Shown one piece after another: positions 1-5,218 of a DNA stretch of 7,122 nt. A model generated the notes under the pieces. It saw nothing but the letters and a program-made list of their open reading frames with translations, did no database searches and was not told where the DNA came from. Where the stretch lies: NCBI GenBank assembly GCA_041665985.1, contig JBAYHV010000030.1, positions 1-7,122 of the forward strand, given 5' to 3'. Source of the DNA: CAIRYW01 sp041665985 (lineage in GTDB: Bacteria > Patescibacteriota > Minisyncoccia > Phycocordibacterales > CAIRYW01). Position numbers and translations under genes: made by a program. Within the stretch, counting starts at the first letter, position 1, and each line of letters begins with the position of its first letter.

Positions 1-153
1 ATTTTTTTGGCAAATAAAACATTCTTTATTTTTTCCAGATCTAGAATGAATATAATGACAAGTTCTCGAACAAAATATACCCCATCCTTTCTTTAAAGAA
101 TACGGTTTAACAAAAAAATCATTCGAACAATTTTTACACTTTTTTATTAACAT
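1..153 (-). CDS. Zinc-finger/HNH protein paralog, 5' part only (runs off left edge)
   Basis: Reading leftward from ATG at 153, 51 codons are open to the window edge. The peptide begins MLIKKCKNCSNDFFVKP and has cysteines at residues 6, 9, 28, 32, 45 and 48. These are exactly the positions used by the neighbouring gene at 134-652, and about 25 of 51 residues are identical, so the two are tandem paralogs. This gene starts inside the end of its upstream neighbour, with a 20-nt overlap in another frame, which suggests translational coupling or a recent duplication. The visible part is a CxxC-x18-CxxxC treble-clef-like zinc site plus the first half of a second one. By analogy with the neighbour the missing part should carry an HNH nuclease domain, but that is inference. 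No Shine-Dalgarno sequence is evident. Confidence 0.75.
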   Translation of the reverse strand, partial: MLIKKCKNCSNDFFVKPYSLKKGWGIFCSRTCHYIHSRSGKNKECFICQKN

Positions 154-652
154 AAAGTTTTTTAACAAGATCCTTAAATTCTTTATCAATATTTACATAA
201 TGATGTACAAGAAAATGGCAATTGTAACAAAGCCACGAAAGATTACTAATCTTGTTATTTTTTCTATTTTTATCAATATGATGAACCAGCAAAATTCTTT
301 CATCATCTTTTGCACACAAAACACAAACTCTATCCACATTCGATTTTTTTAATATATTTTTGTATGTAAACTCTCCACATTTCCAATTGACGTGTTTTTT
401 TCCAAACTGTATCGAACTTAGTAATTTCAAATGGCATTCTCTACTACAAAAATATTTTTTATTGATTGATCTTTTTAGATCTTTAAGAGACTTATAAATC
501 TTTTTTTTACAAACATCACATTTAGCAAATTTACCTTTTCTTCTACCTAAATCACTGCATTTTCTAGAACAGTAAATACCAGCTCCTTTCTTCAACCACG
601 AAGGTTTTACATAGAATTTTTTTTTGCATTTTTTACAAATTGCAATAGCCAC
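134..652 (-). CDS. HNH endonuclease with two N-terminal zinc fingers
   Basis: This 172-residue, lysine-rich protein probably binds and cuts DNA. Three cysteine-rich modules are visible: C6/C9/C28/C32, C45/C48/C69/C73, and a C-terminal HNH domain. The HNH domain has zinc ligands C110/C113 and C142/C145 around the core LLVHHIDKNRKNN (121-133) and NLSWLCYNCH (137-146). The HH pair at 124-125 and the Asn residues fit the HNH metal-binding and catalytic pattern. Short zinc-finger/HNH proteins of this kind occur as free-standing homing-type nucleases and in phage-derived or accessory loci; the exact role is unknown. The start is GTG, since an in-frame stop lies 9 nt upstream and no ATG is available. 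An extended -10-like TGATAAAAT ends 6 nt before the GTG, suggesting a leaderless transcript. Its paralog follows directly with a 20-nt overlap. Confidence 0.85.
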   Translation of the reverse strand: MAIAICKKCKKKFYVKPSWLKKGAGIYCSRKCSDLGRRKGKFAKCDVCKKKIYKSLKDLKRSINKKYFCSRECHLKLLSSIQFGKKHVNWKCGEFTYKNILKKSNVDRVCVLCAKDDERILLVHHIDKNRKNNKISNLSWLCYNCHFLVHHYVNIDKEFKDLVKKLYVNKKV

Positions 653-658
653 ACAACA

Positions 659-667
659 ATTTTATCA
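659..667 (-). promoter_or_regulatory. Extended -10 promoter of the HNH gene (leaderless)
   Basis: On the minus strand TGATAAAAT (TGN plus TAAAAT) ends 6 nt before the GTG start at 652, placing the expected transcription start on or next to the start codon. A poor -35 candidate, TTTACT, lies 16 nt further upstream. This is inferred from sequence only. Confidence 0.4.
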
Positions 668-703
668 AAACGAACACATAAGTAAACACTTGAGTTTGTA
701 CAT

Positions 704-723
704 AATTCAAATCCGTTTGAATT
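704..723. repeat. Perfect 8-bp inverted repeat after the PduO gene
   Basis: AATTCAAA and TTTGAATT are separated by TCCG, directly after the TAG stop of the adenosyltransferase gene. The stem is almost all A/T and no T-run follows on the minus strand, so it is at best a weak terminator or a 3'-end stabilising hairpin. Confidence 0.45.
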
Positions 724-725
724 CC

Positions 726-1280
726 CTATTTATACTCTGGAGAAACTTCTCTAATACCAGACAAATGGTTAGAAAGTCTAGCAAAAGCATATAAAAGTGA
801 CGAAAGCCTATTCAAATATGCAAGTGTTTTTGAAGAAATTTTTTGAATGTTTTCTTCATTCACTCCAACCACCCTTCTTTCTGCACGTCTTGCTAAGGTT
901 CTTGAAATATCGAAAAGTGCAGCCAACTTGCTTCCGCCTGAAATAAAAAAAGTTTTGATCGGTGGCAATTCTTTTTCAATTGCATTTATAATTTCTTCAG
1001 CCTCTTTCACTTTTTCTAAAGCAATGCTCTTATCTGCTCCTGCAAGTTCCGCCTGAACTATAAAAAGATTTTCTTGAACGGTGTGAATTATTTCTGAAAA
1101 ATCTTTATCCTGAAATTTAAATTTCAAAATTTCTGATTCAACCTTTACTAAACCCAAAAAAGAATTAGTTTCATCAAGAGATCCTAAAGCTTCGGCAATA
1201 GCTGAACTTTTTGAAATACGCTGATCGCATCCAAAAGTCTTTGTTGTTCCATCATCTCCTTTTCCTGTAAATAGTGCCAT
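726..1280 (-). CDS. PduO-type ATP:cob(I)alamin adenosyltransferase
   Basis: The enzyme transfers the adenosyl group of ATP to cob(I)alamin (corrinoid), making coenzyme B12, the cofactor of class II ribonucleotide reductase and mutases. At 184 residues it has normal length for a single-domain PduO-type enzyme. The N-terminal ATP-binding signature FTGKGDDGTTKTFG is at 4-17. LDETNS (35-40) carries D36, and SRTLARRAERRVV (126-138) carries R127, R131 and R132. NRLSSLLYAFAR follows at 157-168. D36, F112 and R127 match the residues shown in the Lactobacillus reuteri PduO work to form the Asp-Arg salt bridge and to displace the lower ligand. All key residues are present. It is probably the last gene of a leftward operon, 10 nt after the SDR stop. 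ATG at 1280 gives the conserved N-terminus. No corrinoid synthesis genes are visible here, so salvage is the likely role. Confidence 0.93.
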   Translation of the reverse strand: MALFTGKGDDGTTKTFGCDQRISKSSAIAEALGSLDETNSFLGLVKVESEILKFKFQDKDFSEIIHTVQENLFIVQAELAGADKSIALEKVKEAEEIINAIEKELPPIKTFFISGGSKLAALFDISRTLARRAERRVVGVNEENIQKISSKTLAYLNRLSSLLYAFARLSNHLSGIREVSPEYK

Positions 1281-1290
1281 TATAAAAAAA

Positions 1291-1962
1291 TTAATCTCTT
1301 CTTATAATAATTTCCTCGCCTTTTTCTTTTAGAAGAAAATCAATTATCTTTTTAGATACTTCCGAAGGATCCATATATTTATCATAATTATCTGGTTTTT
1401 TTCCATCAAAAAGATTTGTTTTTATACCTTCAGGATAAACATTGATCACTTTAATATTATTGTCCTTAACCGCTTCTCTAGTAGCCTTTGTAAATCCATC
1501 TTGAGCAAATTTACTAGCAGCATAACCAGAAGAAACTGGATTGGGTTCAAGAGCACTTATAGATACGATATTTAACAGCACTCCACTTCTTTTTTTCTTA
1601 AATATGGGCAAAACTGCTTGAGTGCAAAAGACTGTGCCAAATAAATTAACATTGATCATTTTTTGAATATTCTCTTTTGTCTGTTCTTCAATTGGAGCAT
1701 GAGGAACCCACACACCTGCATTGTTTACAAAAATATCTATAGTTCCAAAAGTTTTTTCAATATTTTTTATTTCACTAAAAACTTTTTCACTGTCAGTGAT
1801 ATCGCAATTTATATAGGCAACCTGAGAATTAATATTTTCAGGTTCTGAATTGGATAAGGAAATTACTTTGCTTCCTTTATTCAAAAACTCTTCTGCAAGA
1901 CTTGCACCGAGACCGCTTGTCGCTCCCGTAATAACAATAACCTTGTCTTTTAGATCAATCAT
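1291..1962 (-). CDS. SDR-family NAD(P)-dependent oxidoreductase
   Basis: This is a classical short-chain dehydrogenase/reductase of 223 residues, slightly shorter than the usual 240-260. The Rossmann cofactor motif TGATSGLG is at 12-19, with ITDSEK (55-60) as the adenine-contacting region, NNAG at 80-83, and the active-site Asn in INVN (103-106). The catalytic triad is Ser134 (or 136), Tyr147 and Lys151 in YAASK, with the correct 13-residue Ser-Tyr spacing. A PEG turn is at 177-179, where most members have PG. S37 after the second strand (ISLSNS), without an acidic residue, hints at NADP preference, but this is weak. The substrate cannot be told from sequence. It lies 28 nt after the Nudix gene and 10 nt before the adenosyltransferase gene, so it probably shares their transcript, and it also has its own -10 motif close to the ATG. 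Confidence 0.92.
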   Translation of the reverse strand: MIDLKDKVIVITGATSGLGASLAEEFLNKGSKVISLSNSEPENINSQVAYINCDITDSEKVFSEIKNIEKTFGTIDIFVNNAGVWVPHAPIEEQTKENIQKMINVNLFGTVFCTQAVLPIFKKKRSGVLLNIVSISALEPNPVSSGYAASKFAQDGFTKATREAVKDNNIKVINVYPEGIKTNLFDGKKPDNYDKYMDPSEVSKKIIDFLLKEKGEEIIIRRD

Positions 1963-1970
1963 AGACTTAT

Positions 1971-1979
1971 ATTATAGCA
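1971..1979 (-). promoter_or_regulatory. Extended -10 promoter of the SDR gene (leaderless or very short leader)
   Basis: Minus-strand TGCTATAAT is a full consensus extended -10. It ends 8 nt before the SDR ATG at 1962, so the start of transcription would fall within a base or two of the start codon. No good -35 lies 16-18 nt upstream, which is usual for extended -10 promoters. Confidence 0.45.
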
Positions 1980-1990
1980 ATATTAAAAAA

Positions 1991-2440
1991 CTAAATTTTA
2001 TTTTTATATAACTCTAAAAAATTTGGAAGTTGGGAATGAATTTTTGAAGGCAAGCTATTCAGAGTAAACCATCCAATTTCAGAAAACTTATGAGGTTCAC
2101 CGATTGCTACTTTTTCTGGATCTATCAAAACTTTAAAATCTAAAGCAACCCAATGAGTTTTCTTTCCATTATGCTCCCTATGAACATCTCTATATCCCAA
2201 AAATTCAAAGCCTGCCTGTCCTGTAGGCAGGTTTAAAATATCTGTGCAATATTCTTCTTTAATTTCTTTTTTTAAAGTTTCTTCAACAGTATCAGTAAAC
2301 TCAACTCCCCCACCTCCGATATCCCAACATCCAATTTCGTCTCGAGAATTTTCAGTTCTTTTTGCCATTAAAATGTTACCCTTGCCGTCATGACAAAAAT
2401 ACACAACGCAGACTCCAATATAATCTTCTCCTTTTTTCAT
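1991..2440 (-). CDS. Nudix hydrolase with an in-frame palindromic-element insertion
   Basis: A 149-residue Nudix pyrophosphohydrolase. The Nudix box spans about 43-64: GGVEFTDTVEETLKKEIKEEY (shown as 44-64 in part) fits Gx5Ex7REUxEE with Lys for Arg, Asp for the first Glu and intact metal-binding E59, E62 and E63. Substrates in this family are nucleoside diphosphates linked to another group, such as damaged nucleotides, sugar nucleotides or dinucleoside polyphosphates; which one applies here cannot be seen. Residues 71-77, LPTGQAG, are encoded by a GC-rich palindrome (2211-2231) inserted between the post-helix segment TDILN and the strand FEFLGY, where a surface loop is expected. The reading frame is kept, so the protein is probably functional. 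It is the first gene of the leftward operon. An extended -10 motif ends 6 nt before the ATG. Confidence 0.92.
   Translation of the reverse strand: MKKGEDYIGVCVVYFCHDGKGNILMAKRTENSRDEIGCWDIGGGGVEFTDTVEETLKKEIKEEYCTDILNLPTGQAGFEFLGYRDVHREHNGKKTHWVALDFKVLIDPEKVAIGEPHKFSEIGWFTLNSLPSKIHSQLPNFLELYKNKI
2211..2231. repeat. GC-rich palindromic element inserted in the Nudix gene
   Basis: CCTGCCT and AGGCAGG are perfect 7-bp arms around a 7-nt loop. The element is strongly GC-rich against an AT-rich gene and is exactly 21 bp, i.e. seven codons (LPTGQAG on the minus strand). LPTGQAG-like peptides recur in many Parcubacteria proteins as I recall them. The situation resembles the Rickettsia palindromic elements, which also insert in frame. 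Confidence 0.75.
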
Positions 2441-2446
2441 GAGATT

Positions 2447-2455
2447 ATTTTAGCA
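2447..2455 (-). promoter_or_regulatory. Extended -10 promoter of the Nudix operon (leaderless)
   Basis: Minus-strand TGCTAAAAT ends 6 nt before the Nudix ATG at 2440. No matching -35 was found at 17 nt. The spacing predicts that transcription starts at the A of the start codon. Confidence 0.45.
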
Positions 2456-2476
2456 TATTAAAAAATACTCTTACTT

Positions 2477-2509
2477 ACTAAAAATCAAAAGCAGTTTTGA
2501 TTTTCTTAA
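2477..2509. repeat. 33-bp direct repeat, copy B, with a perfect 10-bp hairpin
   Basis: Identical over 33 bp to 2702-2734. The core (2481-2504) has arms AAAATCAAAA and TTTTGATTTT around GCAG (CTGC on the minus strand). On the minus strand the hairpin is followed by a short T-run. This copy lies between the hairpin region and the Nudix promoter. Confidence 0.85.
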
Positions 2510-2522
2510 TTTGCTCACAAAT
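2509..2522 (-). repeat. Small hairpin with a TGAG loop
   Basis: On the minus strand ATTTG and CAAAT flank the loop TGAG. The stem is short and weak alone. It is listed because the same loop word appears in the hairpins at 2577-2600 and 7020-7050. Confidence 0.4.
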
Positions 2523-2570
2523 AAATCCCTGACAGAATTTTTCGCTAAACTTACAGTTTCAGTACACCTT

Positions 2571-2646
2571 TTCGATTTTTATTTCGCAAAGCTCATAAAA
2601 TTCTGAAAAGGTCTTGCGAAGCTCCAAGTGTTCACTTCTCACCCAC
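2571..2646 (-). repeat. Post-tRNA element downstream of tRNA-Leu
   Basis: Read on the minus strand from 2646, this segment holds, in order, GTGGGTGAGAAG, GTGAACACTTG, GGAGCTTCGC, TTCAGAATTTTATGAG and AATCGAA. The same words occur in the same order downstream of tRNA-Val (6870-7009), including an exact 11-mer and a 14/16 match. It also holds complementary arms: TTCGCAA with TTGCGAA, and ACCTTTTC with GAAAAGGT. No ORF of note lies here. The stretch 2441-2742 as a whole contains no protein gene, only this element and the hairpins listed. Confidence 0.6.
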
Positions 2647-2652
2647 CTCGCG

Positions 2653-2682
2653 GTTTTTGCCTTTGCTCCGCAAAACAAAAAC
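2653..2682. repeat. Imperfect 12-13 bp hairpin
   Basis: On the minus strand GTTTTTG pairs with CAAAAAC and, inside it, TTTGC pairs with GCAAA, with one wobble pair, one bulged G and a GGA loop. It lies between the tRNA-Leu trailer hairpin and the post-tRNA element. Confidence 0.55.
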
Positions 2683-2694
2683 ATCGCTGCGGTT

Positions 2695-2744
2695 CACAAA
2701 AACTAAAAATCAAAAGCAGTTTTGATTTTCTTAACGTTTTTGTG
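2695..2744 (-). terminator. tRNA-Leu trailer hairpin with nested outer stem (possible terminator)
   Basis: Downstream of tRNA-Leu the inner 10-bp hairpin (2706-2729, loop CTGC) is enclosed by a perfect 9-bp outer stem, CACAAAAAC with GTTTTTGTG. The outer stem's 5' arm includes the discriminator base and the last acceptor base of the tRNA. The inner hairpin is followed by T-rich sequence. The stems are A/T-rich, so termination efficiency is uncertain. Confidence 0.5.
2702..2734. repeat. 33-bp direct repeat, copy A, with a perfect 10-bp hairpin
   Basis: Perfect copy of 2477-2509, 225 bp away. It sits 9 nt beyond the 3' end of tRNA-Leu. Arms at 2706-2715 and 2720-2729 surround GCAG (CTGC on the minus strand). 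Confidence 0.85.
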
Positions 2745-2824
2745 CGCGAGAGAGGACTTGAACCTCCACACCTTACGGCACACCCACCTCAAGGGTGCAT
2801 GTATACCAATTTCATCACTCGCGC
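2743..2824 (-). tRNA. tRNA-Leu (anticodon GAG)
   Basis: An 82-nt cloverleaf on the minus strand. The acceptor stem GCGCGAG/CTCGCGC has discriminator A. The D arm ATG/CAT has the conserved GG in its loop, and the anticodon stem CACCC/GGGTG holds loop TTGAGGT with GAG at 34-36. A 13-nt extended variable arm, typical of Leu/Ser tRNAs, follows, and the T arm has the TTCAAGT loop. GAG reads CUC and CUU leucine codons. The 3' CCA is not encoded (CAA follows), so it must be added by tRNA nucleotidyltransferase. A good sigma70-type promoter lies just upstream. Confidence 0.95.
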
Positions 2825-2833
2825 ATAATTTGA

Positions 2834-2862
2834 ATAATACGTAAAAAATAAAGTATTTTCAA
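2834..2862 (-). promoter_or_regulatory. Sigma70-type promoter of tRNA-Leu
   Basis: On the minus strand TTGAAA and TATTAT are spaced by exactly 17 nt, and the -10 ends 9 nt before the first base of the tRNA. This gives a transcription start 1-3 nt upstream of the mature 5' end. Confidence 0.7.
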
Positions 2863-2872
2863 CAAAAAATCT

Positions 2873-2880
2873 GATAGAAT
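2873..2880 (+). promoter_or_regulatory. Extended -10 promoter ahead of the transporter leader
   Basis: TGATAGAAT (TGN plus TAGAAT, using bases 2872-2880) ends 6 nt before an ATG at 2887, repeating the leaderless pattern of the minus-strand genes. That ATG opens only a 7-codon ORF ending in TGA at 2908, so the likely use is to start the transporter mRNA with a leader of about 136 nt. Confidence 0.35.
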
Positions 2881-2888
2881 ATTCACAT

Positions 2889-3024
2889 GGATCCCGTCAC
2901 TGCAAAATGACATTAAAAGATTAAACTCACAGATGATTGCAAACATAATTTTACAAGTCGAATTTAAAAGTAATTTTGAAATTGACTACGCTTTCAAAGA
3001 GCTAGGCACTTTCTAGTGCGGGAT
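2889..3024. repeat. Split GGATCCCG-type inverted repeat in the transporter leader
   Basis: ATCCCGTCACT (2891-2901) is the inverse of AGTGCGGGAT (3015-3024) apart from one extra T. Each end has its own small hairpin, GTCA/TGAC (2896-2911) and GCACT/AGTGC (3006-3019). The intervening 113 bp is AT-rich with no clear gene. It holds a 27-codon ORF (ATG 2933, TAG 3014) that is in frame with the transporter. The right arm overlaps the transporter start codon. Confidence 0.5.
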
Positions 3025-3952
3025 GGACATAACAAACACAATAATCACAGTACTGGCACTTGTAATTATTTTTATAGTTTCTATTCAAAAATTTAGTCGG
3101 CATATCGAGGAAATTGCGGGAATACGTTTAAAAGAAATTCTCAATAACTGGACAAATACACCTCTCAAAGGAACTGTTACAGGAGGAGTTCTTTCTGCAA
3201 TAATTCAATCTGGTACAGCAGCAACAATTATTACTGTTGGACTTGTAAATTCACAACTTATTTCTTTTACCAACGCCTTAGGCGTTACAATAGGAATAAA
3301 CATCGGAACAACTATCACATCTCAATTGGTTGCCCTTAACATGACCTATATTGCGCCCACCGTAGTGATCCTTGGGTTTCTTCTTTCCCATACACATTCT
3401 CGTTTTACAAAATACGGAAAGGCTGTCTTTTATTTTGGAATGATGTTTTTAAGTCTTCTTATAATTTCTTTTTTATTAGAGCCTTTAAAATCAAATCCTT
3501 CCGTAGTCTATTTTCTTCAAAACTCTCAGAGTATTTATGCAACGATAATAATTGGAGCACTAGCAACATTATTCCTTCAATCTGGCTCTGTTCTTATGGG
3601 TCTTGTAATACTACTTGCTTCTGGAGGACTACTCGGATTAAATCAAGCAATTGGTTTTCTTTGTGGAGCGTTCATCGGTGGACCTCTTGCCTCTTTCATT
3701 GCTAGTATGCACGCAAAGACAGAGGCAAAAAAAGTAGCAGTTGCTCAAATACTTTTTAACTTATTTGCTCTTCTTATTTTCTTACCAATTTTAATTCCTT
3801 TTGAAAATCTTCTTCGTCTAACAACAACAAACATTGGACAACAAATTGTTAACGCTCAATTCATCATGAACATAAGCACAGCAATCCTTTGTTTGATTTT
3901 TATCAAACCTTTTTCTAAACTGGTAACTTTTACAACTAAAAAACTTTTGTAA
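3023..3952 (+). CDS. Na/Pi cotransporter family membrane protein (PF02690 type)
   Basis: A 309-residue, very hydrophobic inner-membrane protein with about 8-9 predicted segments. The family shows two inverted repeats, each with a QSS-type motif. Here they appear as SAIIQSGTAATIITVG (58-73), followed by TIGINIGTT (89-97), and LFLQSGSVLMGLV (183-195), followed by CGAFIGG (214-220). AKKVAVAQILFNL (235-247) corresponds to the conserved ARxxxxHxLFN segment. NptA-type relatives couple sodium to phosphate uptake. The motifs read QSG rather than QSS(S), and the C-terminal PhoU-like domain of longer members is absent, so phosphate as substrate is inference. ATG at 3023 is the first start after an in-frame TAG at 3014. 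No Shine-Dalgarno sequence is present. It is transcribed convergently with rplS. Confidence 0.88.
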   Translation: MDITNTIITVLALVIIFIVSIQKFSRHIEEIAGIRLKEILNNWTNTPLKGTVTGGVLSAIIQSGTAATIITVGLVNSQLISFTNALGVTIGINIGTTITSQLVALNMTYIAPTVVILGFLLSHTHSRFTKYGKAVFYFGMMFLSLLIISFLLEPLKSNPSVVYFLQNSQSIYATIIIGALATLFLQSGSVLMGLVILLASGGLLGLNQAIGFLCGAFIGGPLASFIASMHAKTEAKKVAVAQILFNLFALLIFLPILIPFENLLRLTTTNIGQQIVNAQFIMNISTAILCLIFIKPFSKLVTFTTKKLL

Positions 3953-3958
3953 GTTAGC

Positions 3959-3996
3959 AAAAAAAATAAGCTCGAATATTCGAGCTTATTTTTTTT
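3959..3996. terminator. Bidirectional terminator between the transporter and rplS
   Basis: A perfect 38-bp palindrome centred on GAATATTC: eight A, TAAGCTCGAATATTCGAGCTTA, eight T. It has A-runs on one side and T-runs on the other, so it can act as an intrinsic terminator on both strands. It lies 6 nt after the transporter stop and 20 nt after the rplS stop. Confidence 0.92.
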
Positions 3997-4016
3997 TAAA
4001 AATATATTTTTTTTAT

Positions 4017-4427
4017 TTATGCCTCTGCTTCTACAACAGGAGCAACTTTCTTTTCTGTTTTATCAAGTCTTAGAATTTCTGTTTTCATTCTCTTATTCAT
4101 TTCTTTAACAGCCTTTCTTCTGATGAAATATAGTTTTGACTGACGAACTTTTGCTCGTTTTGTAATTTCGATCTTTTCGATCATTGGAGAATAAATTGGA
4201 TAGATCTTTTCTACTCCGTAACCTCCCGCAGTTCTACGAACTGTAAAAGTACCTCCGGCTTCTTTACCGTGTTTTTTTGCAATTATAAGACCCTCAAAGA
4301 TCTGTGTTCTGAATTTTCCATCTTTATCAGGAACTTTTTGGTACACCTTAACAGTGTCTCCTGAACGTAGATCAAGGGCTTTTCTCTCTTCCATATTTAC
4401 TGGTGATATCATTGTTTTATCTTTCAT
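4017..4427 (-). CDS. rplS: 50S ribosomal protein L19
   Basis: A 136-residue ribosomal protein at the 30S-50S interface. The family pattern is clear: RSGDTVKVYQKV (21-32), a beta-rich core IFEGLIIAKKHG (43-54), the signature GGYGVEKIYPIYSP (68-81), IEKIEITKRAKVRQSKLYFIR (83-103) and a basic C-terminal tail ending in an acidic EAEA. The length is slightly above the usual 115-120 because of the C-terminal extension. It is the last gene of the leftward group, 27 nt after the pseudouridine synthase. In many bacteria rplS sits with trmD and rimM; that link is absent here. ATG at 4427 is chosen. An internal TGATAAAGT motif 10 nt upstream may add its own promoter. The 38-bp palindrome terminates the transcript. 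Confidence 0.96.
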   Translation of the reverse strand: MKDKTMISPVNMEERKALDLRSGDTVKVYQKVPDKDGKFRTQIFEGLIIAKKHGKEAGGTFTVRRTAGGYGVEKIYPIYSPMIEKIEITKRAKVRQSKLYFIRRKAVKEMNKRMKTEILRLDKTEKKVAPVVEAEA

Positions 4428-4454
4428 CGTGGGAAAAACTTTATCATACAGGCA

Positions 4455-5216
4455 CTATTTTAGCAAATCCTTCTCATCTATTTTAAAAATTTCAAAGGCC
4501 TTTTTAAAATCTGGAGGGAAAGGAGCTACAACCGTGATTTTTTTGCCTGATAGGCTCTCGAAATTTATTTCTCTAGCATGCAGAGCTAAACGTTTAAATT
4601 CAAGAGAATTTTGTGATTTGCCATACAAAGAATCAGCAACAACAGGGTGTCTTATAGAATTTAAGTGAACCCTAATTTGATGAGTCCTCCCTGTTTTAGG
4701 CCAAAGAGCCAAAAGAGTAGCTTTTCCGAAGGAATGTCCCGAAACCTTGATCACACGGAAGATCGTTTCAGCCTCTTTCATGTCACCTGTTGGCTTTACA
4801 GACCTTTTTCTAGCATCTTCCTTACTTCTTCCAATTGGCTTCCTGATCACCCCTCTTTCAGCTCTTATCTCGCCATCGGCAAAAGCGACATACATTTTTG
4901 ATATTTTTCTTTCTTTAAATTGATCTTTCAGAATTTCATAACTCCAAACATTTTTGGCAACAATTAAAGCTCCGGAAGTTTCTTTATCAAGTCTATGAAC
5001 TATTCCTGGACGTTCAATTTCTTCATCCTCGTCTGATATCATATTTTCTCCTACTCCTTCGGTCTCTGGAAATTTTTTCTTTATCCACTCAACTAAAGTT
5101 TTTTGTTTTGTTTTTCCATCACCATGCACAGCAATACCAGCTGGCTTATTTATTACAACCAAGTCGTCATCTTCATATAAGATATCGATTTTTCCTATTT
5201 TGTTATTTTCTATCAT
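4455..5216 (-). CDS. RluA-family RNA pseudouridine synthase
   Basis: The enzyme isomerises uridine to pseudouridine in rRNA (or tRNA). At 253 residues it has only the catalytic domain and lacks the N-terminal S4 domain of RluC/RluD. The family motifs are in order: DDLVVINKPAGIAVH (17-31), GIVHRLDKETSGALIVAK (71-88) with catalytic Asp77, KMYVAFADG (107-115), KTGRTHQIRVHL (174-185) and RLALHA (209-214). All are intact, so it should be active. The target uridines cannot be predicted; the missing S4 domain suggests RluA-like or as yet unassigned specificity. It starts 2 nt after the acylphosphatase stop and ends 27 nt before rplS, and so joins a translation-related gene cluster. No Shine-Dalgarno sequence precedes the ATG. 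Confidence 0.94.
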   Translation of the reverse strand: MIENNKIGKIDILYEDDDLVVINKPAGIAVHGDGKTKQKTLVEWIKKKFPETEGVGENMISDEDEEIERPGIVHRLDKETSGALIVAKNVWSYEILKDQFKERKISKMYVAFADGEIRAERGVIRKPIGRSKEDARKRSVKPTGDMKEAETIFRVIKVSGHSFGKATLLALWPKTGRTHQIRVHLNSIRHPVVADSLYGKSQNSLEFKRLALHAREINFESLSGKKITVVAPFPPDFKKAFEIFKIDEKDLLK

Positions 5217-5218
5217 TT

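Noticed and set aside
682..692. GTAAACACTTG as a third copy of the post-tRNA word GTGAACACTTG
   Set aside because: 10 of 11 bases match, but none of the other collinear words follow and no tRNA is adjacent; probably chance.
704..723. Hairpin as a strong terminator of the Nudix-SDR-PduO operon
   Set aside because: The stem is almost only A/T and no T-run follows on the minus strand, so only a weak role is claimed.
2477..2734. CRISPR array
   Set aside because: Only two repeat copies 225 bp apart, no regular spacers and no cas genes.
2628..2828. 66-codon plus-strand ORF
   Set aside because: It runs across the tRNA-Leu gene on the opposite strand and through the hairpin region; the peptide is just the translation of tRNA antisense sequence.
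4354..4901. Plus-strand ORFs opposite rplS and the pseudouridine synthase gene
   Set aside because: They are shadows of well-supported conserved genes on the minus strand.
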